Positions 1-3,834 of a stretch of DNA of 7,506 nucleotides are shown piece after piece (within the stretch, counting starts at the first letter, position 1; each line of letters begins with the position of its first letter). A program made the translations under genes and the position numbers. The notes beneath the pieces are model-generated. The model was not told where the DNA came from, ran no database searches, and was given only the letters and a program-made list of their open reading frames with translations. This DNA comes from JAHEJB01 sp041748175 (GTDB taxonomy: Bacteria > Bacteroidota > Rhodothermia > Rhodothermales > Rubricoccaceae): the NCBI GenBank assembly GCA_041748175.1, contig JBGTDU010000063.1, forward strand, positions 1 through 7,506, written 5' to 3'.

Positions 1-1
1 C

Positions 2-241
2 GATTTCTTCCGCAATGTTTTCAAGCCATCAGACGAGAACACGTACTTCGAGGCGCTATCGGATGAGCGAAAGGCGCACTGGAATCTCGACAGTGACGAC
101 GAGCCACGAAGTGCAGCCGACCGCACGAAGTATTACGAGAATTGGAAGACGTTCCAGATGTCGGACCACCTGCCCATGTGGGTTGAACTCAAGGTGGATT
201 TCAGCGAGCGGTATTTGAGGAAGCTGGCCGAGGGGGCGTAG
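2..241 (+). CDS. C-terminal part of an endonuclease/exonuclease/phosphatase-fold protein (5' end outside window)
   Basis: An open frame enters from the left edge and runs 79 codons to TAG at 239-241. The visible protein starts DFFRNVFKPS and ends FSERYLRKLAEGA. Near residues 52-63 it carries QMSDHLPMWVEL. The SDH(L/F)P signature followed by a hydrophobic strand is the last conserved motif of the endonuclease/exonuclease/phosphatase (DNase I-like) fold, in which the Asp-His pair belongs to the metal-dependent phosphodiesterase active site. The preceding stretch (about residues 20-50) is charged and rich in Asp, Glu, Lys and Tyr, like the variable loop before that motif. The family cuts phosphodiester or phosphomonoester bonds in DNA, RNA or lipid headgroups, and substrate cannot be told from this piece. 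The catalytic Glu and upstream motifs lie outside the window. The gene converges on the minus-strand genes to its right. The fold assignment is reasonably secure and the substrate is unknown. Confidence 0.72.
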   Translation, partial: DFFRNVFKPSDENTYFEALSDERKAHWNLDSDDEPRSAADRTKYYENWKTFQMSDHLPMWVELKVDFSERYLRKLAEGA

Positions 242-271
242 CGGATGTTTGTGCGTACCGCGCATTTTGCC

Positions 272-337
272 TCCATCGATCGGGAGATCGACGATCCCAG
301 GGGATCGATTCTGGGACCGTCGGACTCCCGTCCGACG
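272..337. repeat. Cluster of nested inverted repeats in the gene-free stretch 242-461
   Basis: Positions 242-461 contain no gene I can support, but 272-337 is unusually rich in self-complementary DNA. CGATCCC (292-298) faces GGGATCG (301-307). CCCAG (296-300) faces CTGGG (311-315), an alternative pairing with the first. CGTCGGAC (318-325) and GTCCGACG (330-337) form a perfect 8-bp stem with the 4-base loop TCCC. ATCGAT also recurs at both ends of the first two structures. The cluster sits between the end of the plus-strand nuclease-fold gene and the end of the minus-strand HicB remnant, where transcripts converge, so a termination or RNA-stability role is plausible. No T-run follows on either strand, so it is not a standard intrinsic terminator. 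It could instead be a copy of a dispersed intergenic repeat. Confidence 0.4.
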
Positions 338-461
338 CGATTCTGAGCTTCGGTTCGCTTACTTCGGCTTCAACGACATCGCGAGGTCGTATGCTTGTTG
401 AGCTACACCGCGAGAAGGCCTGCCGTCTCGAGCTCTTCTTGTGCCTGTTCCAGAAGACCGC

Positions 462-710
462 TCACAGCGGCACGCCCACCGACTCAACAGATACCTTCAG
501 CCGGGACTGCCCACTGGTCCACCAACCCGACGGACGTAATCGAATGCTTCGAATCGATGGTCGAACTATGGTTCATTGTCGTCCGTGAACGTCCGAAACA
601 GCGTCATCCTAGGTGTCGCCTTGTCCTACAACCACGCCTTTCAATCCAACCGGGAAGGCCACGTAGCCGTCTTTGTGTTTCTCAACAATGATCCTGATGA
701 GCTTCGTCAT
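462..710 (-). pseudogene. Decayed HicB-family antitoxin gene
   Basis: Reading leftwards from ATG at 710-708 gives 33 residues beginning MTKLIRIIVEKHKDGYVAF and containing LKGVVVGQGDT. This is the N-terminal half of a small HicB-type (UPF0150) antitoxin, a partial dsRBD-like fold that neutralises the HicA mRNA-cleaving toxin. A TAG stop (611-609) falls where the family usually has Tyr. The same frame then resumes with DDAVSDV (608-588), matching the usual EEALADV helix, so homology continues through the stop. A TGA follows at 575-573. A shifted frame at 565-533 reads FDHRFEAFDYV, resembling the conserved FHIETFG region. The original frame then gives LKVSVESVGVPL and a stop at 464-462, resembling a HicB C-terminus. 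One nonsense change plus apparent compensating shifts indicate a pseudogene rather than one sequencing error. No hicA is recognisable on either side. Family assignment rests on remembered sequence patterns; the first 33 residues are the strongest part. Confidence 0.7.
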
Positions 711-768
711 CGGCGCTTCGTGCGTGTTCGCTTGGGACCCGGTTTGTCTTCAACGGTTCGCCCGTCCG

Positions 769-1362
769 TCACACCCTGAACCCAGCTACGGCGTGCCGAA
801 TGGCCGCATCCACAAATGCCGCATCGGCCAATTTGACGTCCACTCGCTCTGCGAGAAGGAGTGAGACGAGCCCGTGCAGCGCGGTCCACAGAACGTGGGC
901 ACTTGTATCGGGGCTCTCGACCGAAAATACTCCGGCGAGCACGCCGGACTCGAGCGCTTCCGCGTGCAGTTCGAGGTTGCGCCGGGCGCGGCGATAGTTG
1001 TCTGCCGGATATCGTTCCATTCTCTCAGGATGAAGCTGGAACATCACGTGGTAATACTCCGGGTTGTCGAGGCCGAAACGGACGTAGGCATGCGCCAGAG
1101 CATCAAGGCGGGAGGCAGGCTCAGGCTCGGCTCCCGCCGCCACCAACCGCTCGTGCAGCTTCTCCATCCCCTCGTCAATCAGCGCGTGGATGAGGGCATC
1201 CCTGTTCTCGAAATGCAGGTAGATACTCGTGGCGCTGCATCCCACGGCACTCGCGATCTTGCGCATCGAGAGGTTGTCGTAGCCGTCCGAGACGAGAAGA
1301 TGGCGGGCCTCATCGAGAATCGCACGACGAAGATCCGTGCCGTTGGGACGAGGGTCGGGCAT
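769..1362 (-). CDS. TetR/AcrR-family transcriptional repressor with WHG-type C-terminal domain
   Basis: This is a 197-residue protein, the normal size for the family, and should act as a dimeric repressor whose DNA binding is released by a small ligand. Residues 10-58 form the N-terminal three-helix DNA-binding domain. The helix-turn-helix is LSMRKIASAVGCSATSIYLHF (31-51), written here as LSMRKIASAVG then CSATSIYLHF, followed by the usual ENRDAL. The C-terminal half has AYVRFGLDNPEYYHVMF (92-108) and W159..LHG164, the pattern of the WHG ligand-binding/dimerisation domain. The frame is open upstream to ATG at 1482, but I chose ATG 1362 (MPDPRPNGTD) because the extra 40 residues are unlike the family and would run into the divergent small ORF. 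No Shine-Dalgarno is obvious. A TATATT that could be a -10 box lies at 1424-1419 on this strand. No transporter or enzyme gene lies beside it. Autoregulation, or control of the divergent small ORF, is inferred from layout only. Confidence 0.88.
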   Translation of the reverse strand: MPDPRPNGTDLRRAILDEARHLLVSDGYDNLSMRKIASAVGCSATSIYLHFENRDALIHALIDEGMEKLHERLVAAGAEPEPASRLDALAHAYVRFGLDNPEYYHVMFQLHPERMERYPADNYRRARRNLELHAEALESGVLAGVFSVESPDTSAHVLWTALHGLVSLLLAERVDVKLADAAFVDAAIRHAVAGFRV

Positions 1363-1387
1363 GGGCACGAGTCGAAAACGAAATACA

Positions 1388-1404
1388 GAAGGAGTGGCGC
1401 CTTC
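1388..1404. promoter_or_regulatory. Possible operator in the TetR / small-ORF divergent spacer
   Basis: The 104-bp spacer between the TetR start (1362) and the divergent GTG (1467) contains GAAGG (1388-1392) and CCTTC (1400-1404), an inverted repeat with a 7-base centre. TetR-family repressors usually bind imperfect palindromes of about 15-20 bp in their own promoter region, and this one is suitably placed. The arms are only 5 bp, so chance occurrence is quite possible. Confidence 0.2.
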
Positions 1405-1466
1405 CGGGTGAGCGGCCCAATATATTTCCCGTTGCCATCGCCGACTCTCTCTGCTCCGATAAATCC

Positions 1467-1625
1467 GTGGCGCTATCCCCATTCCGCTCGCGCGTTTTCG
1501 TCCTGGCGCTTGTCGTGCTGATGCTCGGCCTTGCCGTGCTTGCCACCGTACTCATCACGCGTGGGATGAACAACGAGGGGTTACAGGAGCTCGTCCGCCA
1601 GGATGAGGAGGCGGAGGGCGGGTAG
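1467..1625 (+). CDS. Possible small single-pass membrane protein (52 aa), divergent from the TetR gene
   Basis: An open frame from GTG at 1467-1469 to TAG at 1623-1625 encodes 52 residues. The layout is that of a real small membrane protein: a short N-terminus with two Arg (R7, R9), an uninterrupted hydrophobic segment at about residues 10-30 (VFVLALVVLMLGLAVLATVL), then a soluble acidic tail (ITRGMNNEGLQ, ending QDEEAEGG). The positive-inside rule predicts an N-in/C-out orientation. The start is uncertain. GTG 1467 has no clear ribosome-binding site, and the frame is open further upstream without an ATG; the only in-frame ATG before the tail (1518) would cut the membrane segment. It faces the TetR gene across 104 bp, so the repressor might control it. 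I do not recognise a family. It could also be the remnant of a longer membrane protein, for instance a truncated transporter start. Existence is plausible but unproven. Confidence 0.4.
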   Translation: MALSPFRSRVFVLALVVLMLGLAVLATVLITRGMNNEGLQELVRQDEEAEGG

Positions 1626-1702
1626 CTGCGGCGAACATCACGTGGTGAATCGTGGCAGAGACCTGCGGTGAACGAGCTTGATCCAGCGTTGGCTCGATGG
1701 AT

Positions 1703-1743
1703 ATCTTGTTTCCTTATCGAAATAGAAAAGCTGAAAACAAGAT
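1703..1743. promoter_or_regulatory. 9-bp perfect inverted repeat abutting the DUF433 start; candidate toxin-antitoxin operator
   Basis: ATCTTGTTT (1703-1711) and AAACAAGAT (1735-1743) are perfectly complementary, with 23 bases between them. The arm centres are about 32 bp apart, roughly three helical turns, so two bound protein units would face the same side of the DNA. The right arm ends one base before ATG 1745, the preferred DUF433 start. The stretch is markedly more A/T-rich than its surroundings, as expected for a promoter. Type II antitoxins commonly autorepress through such sites. A 9-bp pair at this spacing would be expected about once by chance in a window this size, so the position is the main argument. 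Confidence 0.35.
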
Positions 1744-1744
1744 C

Positions 1745-1957
1745 ATGGAAAGCCACGAGGTCTACCACTCCGACCCGGAAATCATGGGCGGCACGCCCGT
1801 CTTCCAGGGCACCCGCGTGCCCATACAAACGCTGCTGGACTACCTTGAAGGCGGCGACACCCTCGACGAGTTCCTTGATGGGTTCCCAGGCGTCAGCCGC
1901 GAGCAGGCCGTTGCGTTCCTTGAGATGGCGAAGGATGCCCTTCTCTCGGCTGCCTGA
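1745..1957 (+). CDS. DUF433-domain antitoxin-like protein
   Basis: This 70-residue protein is a nearly complete DUF433 domain. The family signature is plain: HSDPEIMGGTPVFQGTRVP (residues 8-26), then a helix LLDYLEGG, DTLDEFLDGFPGVSREQ (38-54) and a final helix AVAFLEMAKDALL. DUF433 proteins are small winged-helix/HTH-like proteins (VapB45-like) usually found just upstream of a DUF5615 PIN-like toxin, and are thought to neutralise it and bind DNA. That is the arrangement here: the TGA stop (1955-1957) shares its A with the ATG of the next gene, implying translational coupling and one transcript. An earlier in-frame ATG at 1697 would add 16 residues (MDILFPYRNRKAENKI). I prefer 1745 because the core begins there, the length then matches the family, and the upstream A/T-rich segment with its inverted repeat looks like regulatory DNA. 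Family membership is secure; antitoxin activity is inferred from family and context. Confidence 0.88.
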   Translation: MESHEVYHSDPEIMGGTPVFQGTRVPIQTLLDYLEGGDTLDEFLDGFPGVSREQAVAFLEMAKDALLSAA

Positions 1958-2280
1958 TGCGGGTGCTGCTGGACGAGAACGTGGACCGCAAGCTCAAGCG
2001 TTCTTTCGATCCTGAGCACCAAGTTGTCACCGTCCGGGAGCACGGGTGGAGCGGCAAGAAGAATGGGGATCTCCTGCGTTTGGCCGAGGCGGAGTTCGAC
2101 GTGATGGTGACGCTTGATACGAACATGCGCCATCAGCAGAACCTCCCGAACTACGATGTCGCCGTGATTCTGATCACCGCTCGGAGCAACAAACGAAGCG
2201 CCATAGAGCCCGCGATGCCCGAGGTGAACAGGCTGATCCCAGATGTCAAACCTGGCCTCCTTTACGTCGTTGCGTTATGA
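1957..2280 (+). CDS. DUF5615 PIN-like toxin of the DUF433/DUF5615 module
   Basis: This is a 107-residue protein of normal family length. It opens with MRVLLDENVDRKL, the DUF5615 signature in which Asp6 and the following Glu/Asn start the acidic metal-binding site of a PIN-like nuclease fold. Other expected elements follow: a strand VVTVREHGW (23-31), KNGDLLRLAE (35-44) with Asp38, and MVTLDTNM (50-57) with Asp54, the usual 'TxD' acidic position. The C-terminal part holds the VAVILITARSN strand and a helix leading to VNRLIP. The acidic residues appear intact, so nothing suggests inactivation. PIN-domain toxins typically cleave RNA, but the target cannot be told here, and activity for DUF5615 is inferred from fold similarity. 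It overlaps the upstream DUF433 gene by one base. It ends at TGA 2278-2280, followed by 169 bp without a gene. Confidence 0.87.
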   Translation: MRVLLDENVDRKLKRSFDPEHQVVTVREHGWSGKKNGDLLRLAEAEFDVMVTLDTNMRHQQNLPNYDVAVILITARSNKRSAIEPAMPEVNRLIPDVKPGLLYVVAL

Positions 2281-2386
2281 TTTGATGGCGCTCCTCGATC
2301 CAGCTTGGCCCATCGCGCAGGCGGATGGAGGGGTTGGCGCTCGAAGGATTGTCCTGTCCCCGAACCTCCCTCGCGGTTGGTTTACC

Positions 2387-2414
2387 TTGAAGCCGCTAAT
2401 GTGGTATAAGTTTG
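2387..2414 (+). promoter_or_regulatory. Candidate promoter for the secreted peptidase gene
   Basis: The 169-bp spacer 2281-2449 holds no gene but has a possible promoter. TAAGTTTG at 2407-2414 fits the Bacteroidota -7 consensus TAnnTTTG, and a TTG at 2387-2389 lies 17 bases upstream, close to the usual -33 TTG spacing. TATAAG (2405-2410) overlaps it and would also suit a sigma70-like -10, with TTTACC (2381-2386) 18 bases upstream. Either would give a short leader ahead of GTG 2450. A TATAAT at 2439-2444 is too close to the start unless the message is leaderless. Confidence 0.33.
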
Positions 2415-2449
2415 TCCTGATAATCCCGGATGGGGCGGTATAATCGGTT

Positions 2450-3589
2450 GTGCTACCGCCACCGCCTTTGGTCTTTCGTCTCGCCGCTGCCATCGCGCTC
2501 CTCGCCGGAGCCGCGCCCTGCCAAGGGCAGGACTTCGACTTACCCCTCTCGCCGCGCATTGACACGACGCGGGCCGACATCGGAGCGGTCTACCGGCTCT
2601 GGCGGGGCTATCTCAACGCCCGGCCCGACTCCGTCCGCACCAACCCGTACTGGTCCGAAGCCGAACAGGCCCGCTACGGCGACTTCGACCTCTCGCGGAG
2701 GTGGACCTATGGATACGTTACGGGCGGCTTCAGCATCCACAAGGGGTTAGGTATCAAGCCCCGCTTACTCAGCATTGAGCCTGAAGGCGACGCCTACGCC
2801 ATCCGCACGTTGTACGCCCCCGACGACCTCTCCGACTTTCAGGGGCTTTATTCCGTTCAGCGCGTCTACGCCCTGCGGGAGAACGGAGTGTGGCGATTAT
2901 CGAACGCACTGCCGCTCCTGACACGAGAATGGGTGTGCCGCCGGGTCGGCCTCATCAAGTATTTCCATCCGGCCGAGCATGCATTCGACGAAGCGGCGGC
3001 ACAACGGGCGGCGGCCTTTGCTGACTCCGTCGCTGCGACGTTCGGGCCCGCTGTCAATCGTCCCATCGAGTATTACCTCGCGCCGAGCGCGGGCGAGATG
3101 GCGCGGATCATCGGCCTCGACTACTCATGGGACTCGAACGACGGACGCGCCTACCCCGAGAACCGGCAGGTGTTCGTGGGGACGGGGCAGGAGGACTACC
3201 TCCACGAGATCGTTCACGCGCTTTTTGGCCCGCTCGACGTCGCACCCATCGTCAGCGAGGGGTTGGCGACGTACCTCGGTGGCTTCGGCGGTCGCTCGTT
3301 CGAGCAACTCGCAGCTGACACCGCGCGTCAGCTGCAAGCGGTACCGGAGGTCACGTTGGACGGGGTGCTTCGTGGGGCCGCGTCTGATGTCCAGACATTC
3401 TACGTCACGGGAGCCGTATTGGTCGGGGCGGTGCTGGAATTGGGAGGCCCCAACGCTCTGCAACGGTTCCTCGGTCTCGCGCGCACGCCAGAGGGGGTAT
3501 ATGATGGGCTGCGCGAAGTGCTAGGAGTGCGGCCCGAAGGGGCCCAAGCTTTCTGGCGGCAAAGAATGCTTACGCTCGCAGGTGCATGA
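2450..3589 (+). CDS. Secreted HExxH metallopeptidase-like protein with an uncharacterised N-terminal domain
   Basis: This 379-residue protein starts at GTG and ends at TGA 3587-3589. The N-terminus looks like a signal peptide: Arg10, a hydrophobic core LAAAIALLAGAAP (11-23), then CQGQDFD. Cys24 is not in a convincing lipobox (AAPC), so export to the periplasm or outside is favoured over lipoprotein anchoring. Residues about 45-165 are an alpha/beta region with IRTLYAPDD, QRVYALRENGVWRLSN and PLLTREW, reminiscent of NTF2/SnoaL-like accessory domains. Residues about 170-379 are the peptidase-like part. HEIVH (252-256) supplies two zinc-binding His and the general-base Glu253. SEGLATYLGG (269-278) supplies the likely third ligand Glu270, giving the gluzincin HExxH-(13)-E layout. 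Similar two-part proteins occur as uncharacterised secreted proteins in Bacteroidota, as I remember. Substrate is unknown. It is separated from the toxin-antitoxin pair and probably has its own promoter. The signal-peptide start and zincin motif are well supported; activity is inferred. Confidence 0.82.
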   Translation: MLPPPPLVFRLAAAIALLAGAAPCQGQDFDLPLSPRIDTTRADIGAVYRLWRGYLNARPDSVRTNPYWSEAEQARYGDFDLSRRWTYGYVTGGFSIHKGLGIKPRLLSIEPEGDAYAIRTLYAPDDLSDFQGLYSVQRVYALRENGVWRLSNALPLLTREWVCRRVGLIKYFHPAEHAFDEAAAQRAAAFADSVAATFGPAVNRPIEYYLAPSAGEMARIIGLDYSWDSNDGRAYPENRQVFVGTGQEDYLHEIVHALFGPLDVAPIVSEGLATYLGGFGGRSFEQLAADTARQLQAVPEVTLDGVLRGAASDVQTFYVTGAVLVGAVLELGGPNALQRFLGLARTPEGVYDGLREVLGVRPEGAQAFWRQRMLTLAGA

Positions 3590-3611
3590 CGCCCTATCAT
3601 TCACGGCACCC

Positions 3612-3627
3612 CTGCCTAGCTTGGCAG
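3612..3627 (+). other. Small hairpin after the peptidase gene; otherwise empty spacer 3590-3770
   Basis: CTGCC (3612-3616) and GGCAG (3623-3627) can form a 5-bp stem with a 6-base loop, 23 bases after the peptidase stop codon. It is followed by AAACATG rather than a T-run, so it is not a standard terminator. I see no gene, tRNA or repeat in the rest of 3590-3770 on either strand; the short frames there have no recognisable content. Confidence 0.2.
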
Positions 3628-3770
3628 AAACATGGGGCCTTTGCTCAATTCGTTCACGCGGTCCAGAAACCTCCCCCAGCGAGCAGCTAGCCTGAGTTAC
3701 ATCAACGAGCCCCGGCCTCCTGAAGGGAAGCGTCGGCCCCGTGCCGTCCTTGCCGACCACGATCAGGTTA

Positions 3771-3817
3771 CAACAAAAGCCCCCGGTCTCCCGAATGGAA
3801 GCTGGGGCCTTGTTTTC
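3771..3817. terminator. Bidirectional intrinsic terminator between the peptidase gene and rpoC
   Basis: On the plus strand CAACAAAAGCCCCCGG (from 3771) faces GGGGCCTTGTTTTC (3804-3817). The CCCC/GGGG core is flanked by complementary AACAA / TTGTT arms, with a small internal mismatch and a loop of about 18 bases. Reading plus, the stem is followed by TTGTTTTCT; reading minus, by CTTTTGTTG. Each direction therefore has a GC-rich stem plus T-rich tail. It lies 18-64 bases beyond the rpoC stop codon (3837-3835), where the rpoB-rpoC message should end, and can also stop transcripts arriving from the convergent peptidase gene. Confidence 0.7.
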
Positions 3818-3834
3818 TAACTGTCGGATCGCCT

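Noticed and set aside
711..889. Possible HicA toxin upstream of the HicB remnant on the minus strand
   Set aside because: All minus-strand frames between the TetR stop and the HicB start were read, and none shows the HicA GSH or HP-type motifs.
1363..1482. 40-residue N-terminal extension of the TetR protein from ATG 1482
   Set aside because: It is unlike the family, makes the protein too long, and covers the divergent promoter region and small-ORF start.
874..1521. 215-codon plus-strand open frame across the TetR gene
   Set aside because: It lies antisense to the TetR coding sequence, has no recognisable domain, and its length is explained by the GC-rich codon pattern of the real gene.
1633..1646. 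14-base GAACATCACGTGGT repeated at 1039-1052 and 1633-1646
   Set aside because: One copy lies within TetR codons. Only two copies exist, with no shared flanks, and such a match has a modest but real chance of occurring at random in a window this size.
2439..2444. Perfect TATAAT just before the peptidase start
   Set aside because: It is five bases from the GTG, with no -35-like hexamer at normal spacing (TTGTCC is 21 bases away). It would need a leaderless message, so the site at 2387-2414 is preferred.
2979..3524. 181-codon frame within the peptidase gene
   Set aside because: It is an Arg/Ser/Thr-rich translation of the +1 frame of a real gene, with no motif.
3590..3770. Possible small gene or structured RNA after the peptidase
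   Set aside because: The short frames have no recognisable content, and the only hairpin is 5 bp without a T-run.
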